From: Taxawa tesnikishii (nom. ined.)
Taxonomy: Eukaryota > Ascomycota > Dothideomycetes > Dothideales
DNA length: 64,000 bases
Assembly (NCBI GenBank): GCA_030247885.1
Contig: JAPDRO010000012.1
Coordinates: 496,001-560,000, forward strand
Direction: 5' to 3'
A model generated the notes under the pieces. It made no database searches and was not told the DNA's origin. It saw only the letters and a program-made list of their open reading frames with translations. This document shows positions 51,351 to 63,516 of the stretch, piece by piece (position 1 is the first letter of the stretch; every line of letters starts with the position of its first letter). The position numbers were made by a program, and so were the translations under genes.

Positions 51351-53064
51351 TTGATCGAGACTACTTCAAGTCGTCAAGTCGTGCTGTGAGGAGAGCGTCC
51401 AATATTTTGGCAACGGTCAGGCAATATAGACGTAAACAGACAACCACCCAAACTGGATCGATGTATATGCAAAACGAAAAAGAACAGGAGTAACAGAGAG
51501 GCGACAATAGGAGACCAACAGATTAGATTGCAAGATTGATTGACAAATGATAGACGGGTGGTAAGAAAGAAGGACTTGCCAACAGGAAGAGTTGCCCATT
51601 TAAGTACACGCTCCGATATACTGCTGTACCGCCTGTGCTACACGTCGCATTGCAAACCCGTTCACCATGGCCACAATGTCCAGCTGCTCATGCAAACCAG
51701 CATGCAAGCATTCCGCTTCGAGAGGGATGTCGATGTTGTACCTTCGCTTGCATCGGGCTTATCGAGGCCTGATGCAAGGTTGCTGCCCTCCTCGCCGAAC
51801 ACTCCCCAGCGAACAAGGGAAGTGTGCGACGTTACACAAAGAGTCTCAAGTCTGCCGTGACGCTACAGATATATGGACAACATTGCTCTGCCTGAAGAGG
51901 GTGTGTGGATACTGTTGCGGGAGATCAGGGGTCTTAGGTTGACGCTTCTAACGATAGCCGCAGATGTTTGAGCCGTCGTTTGCACGGCATGTCGACAGTC
52001 ATACCTGGCATCGTTTTGGATCGAGCGTAGATGCTTTGACCGCGACTGCTGTGGACGATGTATGCAGGGGGCATTGAGCATCGGTTGTCCGTCTTCCCCG
52101 GTCAATCGCGACGTGCGTCAAGTTGGCTCAGGCGCTATCATCGGGCACTCGCATTCGCACAGCGCCTGCGTGAGGTTAGATGCAACAGCACAGGCCGAGG
52201 GGCATGAAGTCAAGTCGAGTCGATCCTGACGCCTCATGCAGTGACCTCCAGATTCCAACCCGGTACGTGGCGTTCCCGATCCTGCCGGCCGCGCAAATGG
52301 CAAGCATCGATATTGCAGCCGCATGAAACGAAGTCATGTGTTGGTAGCAACCCGGGGTTCAGATCGAGGCCAGTAACAGGGGCTCGACCAGGTTTGCTGC
52401 TTCCACCCGCATGTCCTGCGTGTGCGAATTTACACAAGTTAATTTGAACGTCTTGTGGCTCTATCGCGCATGTCGGTAGAGGGCGTCCAGCACCAACGCT
52501 CTCCCGGTATATCTCGGCTGACATGCATGGGTGGGGGTGAGAGGAGAAAAGACTGATCGCTTCCGCATTCTTTGGACCGAGAAGCAAGGAGTAGAAGTCG
52601 AAAGGACGCAAAATCCACGAAAGCCGTCGTCCATCAGGGGCGGGGAATTGCATCCGTGGGTGCTAACGCAGGTCGACTTTCACTACTTGATCAAAAGCAA
52701 ACGCCTGTGCTTATGCTCGCAGCGGCAGACGTCGCGGAGAAACATGCCCTTCCCGCCCGTTTGAGGGTACCGTTCGTGGAACTCTGGTCGTTACGAGAAT
52801 TTCCGTCATTGGCTACGGACACTGTACATCTACTTCGTATATGCAGTATTGCTCTGGTGTGCCCTAACCGAGCCTCCAAACAATGTGATTGTGATTACAT
52901 TATGTGTGTGTGAACATGAAGCAGATACACCGTCCCGTTGCGTACCAGCGCCATCAATGTCATCCAAAACTCCACCCCGCCGTGAGGCATGCGATCATAC
53001 TGATGCCTGGTCAATCCGCTGTCCCATCGTCTTCTATGCTTGTTCGGGTTCGTTCATAGTATCC
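51351..53064. other. Intergenic, no gene seen
   Basis: 1.7 kb. The left side must hold the promoter of the previous minus-strand gene. Short frames only. Confidence 0.45.
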
Positions 53065-53970
53065 TTAACCGTAACAGAGAGCTACACTTCGAGCTGAGCC
53101 GGAAGTCAGGCCCGATAAGCCATTGCCAAAGGCGTGCTGAAGGCGCCTCTTCAACACATCCATATGACAGCACGCCCGTAGCGTAAGCCTACGGCTTTCC
53201 TCGGAACCTAGGGTCCTGACTGAGTGGCCCTTCGGCCGGGGAGGCAGCACATTGAAGATGGCCCGGCAATCGAAGTATCCGTCCTTCTCCTCGAGGTGTT
53301 CCAGCTGAATGTCATACAGACGAGTACCATACTTTGCGATCTCTTCGCACGAATATCCCAAGACGCGGAACATCATGAATCTCTGCGCTTGCGCGCTTGC
53401 CATGTCTTGTAAGACGTCGGCCTTGATTTGCTTCAGGCCCGAGGATCGTCCGTTAAAACCGTTCTGACATCTTCCGCGGCGGCCGAGATAGCCAGGCCCC
53501 TCATATTTGGAAGTGAAGTGTTCGAACTTCATCATATGGACTGACAGGTCAAGGCGATCGCTCCTCGCCTTTGCACTATGCTTTGCCTGCTTAGTCGACT
53601 CCGGATTGTCTTGACTGTGAGCTCTCTTTGACATTCTCTTTTCCTTCTGATCATGTCTCTCAACCTTCATCTCACAAACACGTTCACTGAAAAGCTTGTC
53701 GATGTTGGCAATACAATTTGGCCCTGAGCAGGCATCGTGCCGTGGTGTCTTGCTTGGCGTAGAGGACGGAGACGTTGACGGAGACGTTGACCCGAACAAA
53801 GAGACGGCTGGGGACGGCAGCGACGAAAAAGTCCAAGACTGGCGAGTGTTTATTGCTGGTGATGGGAGGGGCATGTTGAAGTCCGGTCTTTGGATCGTGA
53901 AGGGAGGCGTCACGATGTTGCGGCCGTTAGCCGCGGCTGACGAGCTGTTCAAAAGTTTGTTGATATCCAT
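53065..53970 (-). CDS. 301-aa unrecognised protein
   Basis: Intact single frame from the ATG at 53970. The N-terminus MDINKLLNSSSAAANGRNIV and a Ser/Pro/Thr-rich stretch (LPSPAVSLFGSTSPSTSPSS) look disordered; the SPSTSPS part is encoded by a 12-bp tandem repeat near 53770. A Lys/Arg/Glu-rich middle (MKVERHDQKEKRMSKRAHSQ) may be a nuclear signal. The last third seems globular: ADVLQDMASAQAQRFMMFRV, LGYSCEEIAKYGTRLYDIQL, and EHLEEKDGYFDCRAIFNVLP. No known domain is recognised. A nuclear regulatory role is only a guess from composition. Confidence 0.55.
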   Translation of the reverse strand: MDINKLLNSSSAAANGRNIVTPPFTIQRPDFNMPLPSPAINTRQSWTFSSLPSPAVSLFGSTSPSTSPSSTPSKTPRHDACSGPNCIANIDKLFSERVCEMKVERHDQKEKRMSKRAHSQDNPESTKQAKHSAKARSDRLDLSVHMMKFEHFTSKYEGPGYLGRRGRCQNGFNGRSSGLKQIKADVLQDMASAQAQRFMMFRVLGYSCEEIAKYGTRLYDIQLEHLEEKDGYFDCRAIFNVLPPRPKGHSVRTLGSEESRRLTLRACCHMDVLKRRLQHAFGNGLSGLTSGSARSVALCYG

Positions 53971-56495
53971 GATCTGTGACTCAAGGAAACCGTACGGTTG
54001 AAGCTGATCAAGGGTCAGAGTTGGAAATGGAAGCGGCAGGCCGACTACTCACTCTACGCTCTACGGGCTGTGTATGGTGATCCCTGTGGACGTACTGCGC
54101 GGCGGTGTGTTGGAGACTTTGGCAAAGTACAACAGTGAACTCTTGACCAGGCAACAAGGCCGAGGGAAAGGTTGCCTAAGCAGAGGAGATCTGAGTGAGC
54201 GAAGCGAGGAAACAAATACGGCAAGAAATTGGAGATGAAGTCGGTGAGCCCTTGGACACGAGAAAATTGTTACCTCCTGCAGTCTTCATATCCTTTGGAA
54301 ACGAAAGAGGAATCAACCAGAGCAGAGCATTTGGATATTCCTTTACGATGGAGCTGCACGTTCCCACGCACTTGTTTTTGCGCTTGCATCTATGTGCAAT
54401 AAAGGCACGTTGCGCAACGTATCGAGATGTGTACAAGTGAAGATGCACTCTATCCTGTATGCTGGCTTGAGAGAGGACGTGTCACAGACGAAAACCAGCA
54501 GGGGAGGCGTATGCCTTTGAGTGGGGTTCTCGCTCTGTTCGAGCTAACCCCTGTAACGATAGGCAGAGGCGACATCAGGATTTGTGATCGATCATCGTGT
54601 AGTCTGGCGGTTGGGGCTCATAGGGCATCCCTTGCGGTGCGCAAGCGCAAGGGTCCTTGGAGAGGACGCCTTTGCCGCGTCCCTTTGCTGAGCGAGCTAA
54701 TGCAACTCCTGCACGGAGAGGTTTCCACGTCCATTCCACAGGGGATTCTTAGTCGATCAAAGGACGTGCTTGTAGGGGAAGGTTGGTGGTTGCAGTAGCC
54801 CGTGTCGATGACGCTAACCTAAGTCCGCACTAATCGCTGACCGAAGTCCCTCTCTTTGCATGGCCCATCGAACTTGTGGACCACTCGTTCTGCTCAAAGT
54901 TTTGTCAGGTCCTCTTTGGTTAGGACAAACCCTAGACTGGCAAGTCGGCCACTAATGCTAGTTGACAACAGAAAGTGAGCTACAGAAAACCGTAAAACGG
55001 GTTTACACGTGGCGTAAGTCATTAGTGAGACAATCCTGGAACCGTACTTCGTCCAAGGCATCTACAAGATGTTGCGATGTCCCATGTCGGCAGTGAGTCC
55101 GCACACGCAACCGTGCCGCTTCTGGCGTAAAGATAGGCGACATGTGACTGATCATAGGCCAGGACAAGCGACCTCAGACTACTTGACAGAGAGGATGCAA
55201 GTGGGTCCTGCTGCCGTGAGGGCTTGAAGCTCTTGCGTGGTATGGCAAGCTGAGAGTGGTCGTATGTTGAAGCCGGAAGCCTTAGCCCGGCATTGGCTTC
55301 ATGCAGATGAACGCTTTCGTTCACAGCCGCGAGTCCTCCGGTGTGATAGACGCCCAAACTGGGTTATGAGTCCACGATGTAAGTAACGCCAATCGAAAAC
55401 AACGCGCAGTATGCATGACCGTTACATCAAGATCTTGTATCCAGAATTTGTCTTCGCGAGAGGAGAGGAATATTGGGCGTGGGTTGACGTATTGGGCCAC
55501 AGACGGGATGAGCTGCAGTTATGCATCTGGCCTACCAATGTACGTAGCCAGCGGACGCCCATCACAAGCACACAGCGCGGCGGCTTGACAAAGCGGCTGA
55601 ATAGGCCGTCAGTCCTCGTCATGAAAAGTGATACGTCGTGTGTCGTATTGTTCGTCCCTGGACTCCCTCAGTAGCTGATGCGTCTGCGACTCTGCGTGCT
55701 TGATCGAGAGGTAGGACCATTGATTGTAGTATTCTCTTGGCCTTGAGGTTGAATCTCCGCGTCTAGCGGACGCTTGAAGGTGCGAACCGCAGCATGCGTG
55801 AGAAGCAGCCACTCAGAACGTCGCCTAAACGCGGATGGCTCGGCTATGATGAGGTTCGGAAGGTTTCAACGCGGTATACATGGGTACCCCATCTAATGTG
55901 TACCACTCGAAAGAAAGCATTAGCCGAGCGGCGTCAAGGTAGTCGTGTGTTTCACCGAAGAGGAATGGCTGAAAAGCCACCAAGGGCAGAGGTACAGCCG
56001 GGGATACGAACGGACGGCACCTATAACCGCGGGCGTAACCACCGTCAACGTGACACGAGGCTCTCAAATCAACAGGTAACACGAGCGAGATGAGGAACTA
56101 CAACACATCAAAATTGCGGAAATCAGTATTTGCGCCGGCTAATGTGACACATGCCTGGACCCGCATCCATGAGTGGAAAGGAAAACCCAGACTGCAACCC
56201 GAAAACAAGGCCATGACTATGTAGAGAGAAAGCCTAGAGAAAGCCACATCAGTTCCCATCCCCAACGGCATTACTGCTCTCCCATGTCAACAAGCATCCT
56301 ATCACCTCTCTGCACACAAACTGGCAATGCAATCTCTCGCCCATGCACGCTTTGCTTTTAGCTAAACAACAAGAAGGAATGGTATCGTGCAGTGTCTGGT
56401 CGAGTCGTAAGAGATTGAAAGGGTTTGAATTAGTCTATGCAAGTAAAGGAGGGAGAAAAACGCCATGCCAATGTGCAACCGATCCACAAGCCAGT
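53971..56495. other. 2.5-kb gene-poor stretch
   Basis: No supported gene between the 301-aa protein start and the ECM33 stop. Frames such as 54427-54798 (+) and 55794-56093 (+) lack family resemblance and codon character. I found no RNA gene, transposon end or long repeat. Confidence 0.45.
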
Positions 56496-57821
56496 TTAAA
56501 GAAGGCCGAAGACGGCGGCAAGGACACCCATGACGCCAGTGGCGGTCATTGGAACGTAGACTGGGATGGCGGCGGAGGAGGCGGTGGAAGAGGAGGAGCT
56601 GCTGCTGCCAGTGCTGGTGGTTGGGGTGGTGCCAGCTCCGCCTGGCTTGGCCTGCTCACCAGCGCAAGTGAACTTGCCCTTGATGACGTTGTTGGCGCCA
56701 GAGAGAGACTTGAAGGTGCTGCATGCACTGGAAATGTCCCCAGAAGACTGCAGGTTGAAGGCACCGCGGATATCAGCGATGGCTGGGAGGGAGACGCTGT
56801 ATTGTGGTCAGCATTCATGTTCAGGTGGTGAGATGAGTTGATGAGAACTTACTTGGTAAAGTTGCCGTTGAAGTCAAGAGCACCGCCGACGGTCTTGAGC
56901 TTGTTGAAGCCGTTGACGTTGTCGTACGCAGTGTTGTTGGCGATCTGGAAACCACCGCTGATAGTGGTCAGGGCTGGCATAGAGATGTTCTGGAGGTTCG
57001 AGTTGCTGACGAAGGACAGCGAGCCACCGACAGTGGTGAGGTTGGGAGCCATCAGAGACTCGATCTCGTTGCTGTAGAAGCCCATGGAGCCGTTGACGGA
57101 GGCGAGCGATGGGATGGAGATCTCAGAGACATTGCGGAAGGTCATGTTAAAAGCCCAGATCAGGTTGGGGAAGATGGCCGAGACGTTGCGGCCGTTTGCC
57201 TCGAGAACCAGACGGGTGGTGATGTTGCCAACCTGCATCTCGATGTCGTTTAGGTATGGGTTGTTGGCAACGTAGAAATCGTCAACGACCTGAAGGTTGA
57301 TACCGTCCAGGCTGTTCAGCTGGGTGTTCTGGATGGAGACAGAGGCAGCAGTCTGGACACCAGTGGTGAAGGACAGACCCTGAAGAGCCGGGAGCGCCTC
57401 CCAGTCAATGGTGTCGACATTGGTGAGACGGGGGAAGTTGAGGGTGGAGAGAATGGTCAGCTGGTTCAGGTTGAAGCTGTCGGTAATGGTCTCGAGGTCG
57501 CCGCCGGAGATCTGGGTGAGCTGGGTGACATTGTTGGCGATCAAGGAACCCTGGATCGTCCGGATACCGGTCAAGTCGATGTTGTCGCTAGTGTCAGTAG
57601 CAATGGCAATGCTACCAGTGAAGGTTGTGCATGCGGCGAGAGCAGACGCGTCACCAGCGTTCTGAATGGTGGTGGTCGCAGCGCTGCAGCTGGACTGGGC
57701 TGTGATACCAGTGTGGTCAGCCGCGTGCTCTTGCGACGATGCTCTTGCGGTATGAGTGGGACTTACCGACTGCGCGGCCGGCCACGGCCAGGACCGGGAC
57801 GACGTACTTCATTACGGACAT
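56496..57821 (-). CDS. ECM33: GPI-anchored cell-wall protein Ecm33
   Basis: Sps2/Ecm33-family GPI protein needed for cell-wall integrity. Exons 57821-57767, 57699-56853 and 56796-56496, with introns of 67 and 56 bp; 400 aa, intact. The signal peptide MSVMKYVVPVLAVAGRAVA is split by intron 1. Mature sequence starts QSSCSAATTTIQNAGDASAL. The body is a chain of leucine-rich-like receptor-L-domain repeats (ISGGDLETITDSFNLNQLTI, LTTVGGSLSFVSNSNLQNIS) with many N-glycosylation sites. A Cys pair occurs at SSACSTFKSL and KGKFTCAGEQ. A Ser/Thr-rich stalk ends in the hydrophobic tail VPMTATGVMGVLAAVFGLL, the GPI-addition signal; the likely omega site is in the Ser run. Confidence 0.95.
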
Positions 57822-60718
57822 TGTGTGTTGGGGAGGTCTTCGGTAACTGTTGAGACGGGCTGTTAGCTATCGTTTTTCGGTTGAAGTGACGGCCAGCGGT
57901 GCTCGAAGGCGGTAGTTGATGAAGGTGCAGCTGATGCGGAAGCGCAGGATGAAGCTGATGGCTTGGAGAAGAGAGGACAGGGTTGCTCACCTTGAAAAGG
58001 CTTAAGGCTGCTGCAGTTGAGAATCACTGGGATGCTGTTGATGTATGGGCCCAGCAGGTGCAGGAATGTGATTGAGCGAACGTGAAGAAGGAAGAAAGGC
58101 CGCTTGAATTAATAGAAGGTTTAGAAACCGAACTCGTCACGGCAACACCAACGAGAGAAAGTGCGTGTGTGAGGTGGCTGTAGGAGGCACGGAGGGTGTC
58201 GCTGGTTTTGAGGAGGCAGGACGGGAAAAAGGGAGGGTTGACCCGCGCCAGATGGAGCTTGCCCTGGCCGCGAAACCCAAGTCACGCTTGACTGAAACAG
58301 GGAAGGCTCGCCAGGAGAGGGAAGCACTGGGCAGGGTTATTTCTTCGGCCGTTGATCGCAATTGGTGCGCGACGACCCGCAACGCATCGCGAGCATGCCT
58401 CTGGAACTCTGTGTCCGTTGAGCCAAGCGTGGCAATTGCATGGTCCGACTGAATTACCTGCTCTACGGACGCGGTTGTGTGGCAGCAGTTCGAGCCAGTA
58501 TGCCGTTTATCCCCTTCTCCCGCGGCAAAAGTTGCAACTCTCACAGCGAGAGACACAGACACACGACAAGCGAGAGATGGAGGACAAAGCGCATCAGTAG
58601 TACCATCATGGTCAACAATTCCGACAGCAACGCCAACAATGCACACGCGGACTCGATCTGTGATACAGGCGGCGCACCAGTAGCTAGTGGCTCTCAGACC
58701 GGCTGCTTCCTATGTGTTGGTTGATATCCAGTTCTGCACTCAGTAATTTGGGCTAGCGCCACCGCTCGGACCGGTGATGAGGCTCGAAGAGGTTCTCCGC
58801 CTGCTTTCGGCTGGATGTTTCCCTGCGCCACTAATCTCGCATATATCCCCTGAGCTTCTCTGATATCGTTGGCCTACAGCGATACCGTTAGTTATCGCGG
58901 AGAATCAACCTGCAACTGCAATCCGCAAATCCTTGACCTGTGTTGTTCCTCTATCACCACAACTATCGGTCAGTCTTCTGCGCCGAGCATCTTCCCGCCG
59001 GAATGCCTGATTCGCGTGGTACGAGCGCAGAACCAGCCTTCCATGTGGAGCTGTCACGCCTCTCCAACACCACACAAGGTTTGCGTCGCACTTCACGACG
59101 GTTGTTGGCGGCCACGGTATATGACGACGTCTCGAGCGTCCAACCTCGTTGCCGCGGCCGTTCTGACATCCCTGCGCTTGCTTGCAGAAACGCACCAGTC
59201 ATGGTACAAGCAGTGCCAACTCCGTGTTATCCGCTCTGGCCGTTCCTCGATGATCGACAACAACAAACCCCGGAGTGGCTTGTTGGTGCTAAGCTCTATT
59301 CTCCGACAAACTGCCCGCCAAGGGCGCGCAATCTAACAGTTGCAGTTTCCAGTTGTCTATATCATGCATTCAATCTCCCTCTTACCGTCGCGCTGGACGG
59401 CTGATTATTTGCTTTGTTCAGGAGATGCTTCATTTGCTATCGCTCTCGTTGCAGAACATCGATTGACGGGGGTGTTCGATCTACAACGGAGACCCGAGAG
59501 TTGGTGTTGGAGCAGTCTCCCCGAGTGCACCATCCTCATGGACCCGCCGGTTCCCATTTGCCACTGCTTGCGCGGCCTCTCACATGACAATCGCGATCTA
59601 GCAGCTACATCTGGATAGCTCTTTTGCGATGACTTTCAACATGAAAATACCGCGCGGACACGTAGCTCTCACGACGCGAAGCAGTCGCATGGTGGAAACC
59701 ATTCTTTCCGAAGCTGTCGCATCTGGGTCTCGCCATTGGCCAATCCGCTACGAGTAGGAAGAATTGACGAATGAAGTTGTTTGTGCAACAAGAAGCACTC
59801 CCGGCTAAACCAACAGGTTTTGCTAGCTCGTCTGCAGATCCGAGTCCCCTGTCGCTCACGCGCGAGCACGAAACCGCGTTTGTTTGGGAAAAGCATATCA
59901 ACTGCGTCGTCTCTATGGCGAACAAAGCATACGGTCCGATGCTAGCGAGAACGCAGTGGCTGGCGAAGCCTCACATACTCTAATGCTGTCCAGCGCTTCT
60001 GCTCGTTAATGTGAGTACATCGCTACATCAGAGGTCGGTAAGCGCCCTTGCAGAATGCACGCGTCACACACTTGCGTCGTTCTTGCGATACGCTTCATAT
60101 TCTCCGAAACGGATGTCTCACTCGCTTGAGCAATCTCAGATAGGTTCAAACATGGTGTTATCCGTTTCTAGTCCTTCCTTCTGACCCACCTCAAGCTGCA
60201 GCCTTCATTTGTCAGGCTACCTCCGAACGACGTGACATTACGACCGCATTTCCTTGCACCTGACTGCTACTGGGGACTGCAGGACGTTCGTGAGCCTAAT
60301 CAGCGAACAAGTACGGGTAGCTCAATAGGCACATCTGCAGCTTATATATCTTGTGTTCATGCAAGCCTTCTGCACGTCAAACCCAGTGTCAGACACCCAG
60401 AAGAGAGCGTTCAGTTATCCGGCTTCATTCAAGTTCCTGATCCTGTTTTTGTTTATTGCACGAAGTCTGAGGTCTAGCACCAGGCATCCAAAAGCGCTCC
60501 GAAACCAGTGTGCGGTCAAGGCGGAGAGGCTTTGGTACTGTCCAGGAACACTTTGGACACTCGCATACGGCTGAATAATACATTTCAAGGTTGCCGGGGG
60601 TGGGTAAGAAGCTCTCGTTATGCGGTCAGTTACTCCTTTCATCGATCCAACATCATTTCCTTAAACTGACAAGCTCATCTTGTCGGGGTGAACTCGCTTC
60701 TCTATATTCCATCTACGA
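57822..60718. other. 2.9-kb gene-poor stretch upstream of ECM33
   Basis: Longest gap in the window, bounded by ECM33 (start) and MAG1 (stop), both on the minus strand. It must contain the ECM33 promoter at the left. Only overlapping short frames are visible. I see no transposon structure, tRNA or repeat. Confidence 0.45.
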
Positions 60719-62152
60719 TCATTCCATCACTTTTTGTTCGTCCTGCAGCGCTTCAACCTTGACATCCTCGATCCTCCACATGTACCACATGAACAAACTC
60801 CTGGAAGTGCATCTCTGTCAACATCTCGTTGTCCTCCAGCCAGCCGGCAAGGGAATCGTACGTACCGGTAAGGCGCAAACTTCGCTGAGATGTCCAACAT
60901 GTCCTTCTCCGACATATACTTCCACTTTCCGCCGCCCTTGGCTTTGAGCTTGGCCACGTCGCGACCCATTAGGGCTGCCATGCCACGTCTGTGTAACAGG
61001 AATGTCAGCGATGCTTTGAGTTCCTCTCGTTTCTTCCCCTCTTTCTCTCTATATCACCTCTCTCGCTCGGCCGAATTTGACAGAAAGGATTAGGAGAAGA
61101 GAACGTACTGCACTCCCAAATCACCCGTGCTAAACACATCCATTCTCTTCAGCCCAAAACACATGAACATTTCCACACTCCACTTCCCTAATCCTCTCAC
61201 CGCGACCAGTTTCTCCATCACGTCTTCGTCACTCCCTTGCATCAGCATCACTGTGCTGAGCTCCCCAGAGACAAATTTCTCAGCCAGTCCCTGGATGTAC
61301 TCCGCTTTCCTCTGACTCAAACCTGCCGTCCTTAATGTCGGAATCGGCGTCGCAGCCACGAGCGCAGGCGGCGGGAAATGGGGTGGACCGGCGTGGTTGT
61401 AGGCCGTATCAGTTGAGAAGAGAGAAATGAATTTGTTCTTGATGCTCGATGCGGCGGCGCCGGAGACTTGTTGGGCCATGATTCCGGACGCGAGTGACCG
61501 GAACGGGTCGATGGTTTCTGCCAATCCTTCTGGGGCGAAGATACGGCAGTGATGCGCTTCCATGACCGGCTTCAGTTTTGGCTCCACGGCCAATAGATGT
61601 CTGCAGGCGTCTGCGAGTAGCGTGCTCGTCGTCTCCTCGGCGTTGGAGGCCGCTGTTCCGGTTCCGTTCTCGAAATTGGAGAAGATGGATACGTTTCCCC
61701 TGGTGTCTGCAGCGGCGCGTTGGTCCTGTGCGGAGAGACTGGACGCTCGAGTCCAGTGGTCGGACTCGTGTCATCGATATCTCCCGTACTGTAACTGGCG
61801 ACGGGCGTCTTGCTGGTCATGAACCCAACCAACGACGGTGTCGGCGTGATGGGTGGCGGTTTAGCCTCCTCGCCGCTGACCTTGCGGCGCTTGCGGAGCG
61901 GTGTTTGGAGCGCGCGTGGTGGAGCCATGGAGCTATCTGATTGAGCAACACCATTTAGTGCTGCTGTTGCTGATGTAGGTTCTGGGTTGGGGAACGAAGG
62001 CGAGGTGCCGTTCGCTGCTGATTTGCGAGATCGCCTTTTCGGAGGTTGGGGGGCTGGGTTGCTGGCGAACCGCTTTTATCATTCGTTTCTGTTGTATTGG
62101 ATGCTGGTGCTGTGCCCAGCGCTTGCACACGAGCAGATCTACGCAACGACAT
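60719..62152 (-). CDS. MAG1: Alkyl-base DNA glycosylase, Mag1/AlkA type (two frameshifts)
   Basis: Excises 3-methyladenine and other alkylated bases. Exons 62152-61109, 60988-60866 and 60800-60719, with introns of 120 and 65 bp; 416 aa expected. The start at 62152 has strong context (CACCATGTCG) and gives MSLRRSARVQALG, a basic nuclear-type N-terminus. A long variable linker (KRRSRKSAANGTSPSF, MAPPRALQTPLRKRRKVSGE) precedes the fold: LADACRHLLAVEPKLKPVME, PFRSLASGIMAQQVSGAAAS and the HhH VRGLGKWSVEMFMCFGLKRM. FSTGDLGVQRGM, with the catalytic Asp, is next, then KFAPYRSLFMWYMWRIEDVK at the end. Single bases are missing in runs at 62048-62053 and about 61673-61679; exon 1 is 1044 nt where 1046 is needed. 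An in-frame ATG at 62248 could add a presequence. Confidence 0.9.
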
Positions 62153-63516
62153 GGTGAGACTTGAAAAGCGAACGGGGTTCGTGGGAGTAAACGGCAAAGT
62201 GGGATTGAGTTTGGTCAAATGTATAGTAGAAGAAAAGGTTCTGCGCATATAATGAATGGGTAGAGGTGATGCCAATGTCCTCCAGAGTAGGTACGGGTGG
62301 ACTGTTGGCCACTTTAGGGGTGGCTAGGCAGCAGGCGAGCAGTCGCAGAGACAGTGGAGTTCTGTATTGCAGCTCCTAAAATGTCTCACTTCTGTGTTGT
62401 AGCTCCTAAATTGTCTCAGTACAGGGACTGGAACCTCCAATGTCACGTTTGTTGAACATGTACGAGAGATTATTAATGGTAGAATACGATGACGATGGCC
62501 AGTCGCTGAAGCCTGTCCGTCTGCGCAGTTCGGGAGTCGAAAGCAGATCTGATGGGATTCAGGATGGAGTCTTGGCACAACAACGTGCTTCACAGTGAGT
62601 TGGGTCTGTACCACAAAACATACATTGTGCAAAGGGACCGCTGTGAACCAACCGGTGCTTAGTCTTCTCACATCGTGTAGATTGTCGGGACCGATCCTGT
62701 TGTCGGAGCATTGGTTCCTGATGCACAGAAGGTTCTAAGTTCTGCCTTGCAGCGCGCAGGATGCTAGCAAACACGGCAGGTGGCATGGTGAACTGATGTG
62801 CTTTACAATAGGTCTTCTAAAACTCAAGAATAGACGGTATGCAGGGAGGGGATGTAGTGTGGTGATGCCTGAACGTCAAGACAATCGGTCAATGGTTTTG
62901 GGTAGTTCTTGGCCAACCCGGTATACATGTCAAAATGGACTAGCACCTTCTTCGATCGAGTGCTAAACAACGGCCTTGAGTACGGCTTGCGCCAAAATGT
63001 CTAGACTGCTGTTTTCCACATTCAATCACGTGTCTAACCAGGTGCCTCGCACTTGCCGCTACAGGAGTGCTTGAGAGCCTGCGCAGATGTGCAACGCATT
63101 GGTATAAGGCAGCTTAGCACACGCTCCAACAGCTAATTGGATCCTTGACTAGAACAATAGAGGGGTGTGGACGTGTATGGGAAGATGTACATTGAATGAC
63201 TGCAAACCAATGGTGGCGTTTCCTGATTCCCGATACGTGCCGCTTCCTTTTCCCGATCTTTAGCAACAGAGAGCTTATTCAATGTAGGCATGAACGAGCT
63301 GTGGTAGGACAGTTGTGCCATTGTAGCTGCAATATGTCCATAGCCTCTCGAGGGAGTAACGGTATCGGTCGAGGTCTCAGGCGCTGGCCACTCGCGGCTC
63401 AGAGCAGCTCCAGGGTGATACGGGTATGGTTCAACAACATAGTATACAGCCAGGCAAAAGGTTCGATCGCTGATGCGCCTGCTCTAAGACCAATTGTACA
63501 AGGGGTGCGTCCGCGT
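62153..63516. other. Intergenic with a 30-bp tandem duplication
   Basis: 1.36 kb between the MAG1 start and the QCR7 stop. It contains a two-copy 30-bp repeat at 62360-62419 and no supported gene. Confidence 0.5.
62360..62419. repeat. Two-copy 30-bp tandem repeat
   Basis: Units 62360-62389 and 62390-62419 share TTCTGT, GCTCCTAAA and TGTCTCA and differ at about 4 positions. It is about 200 bp upstream of the MAG1 start. Confidence 0.8.
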
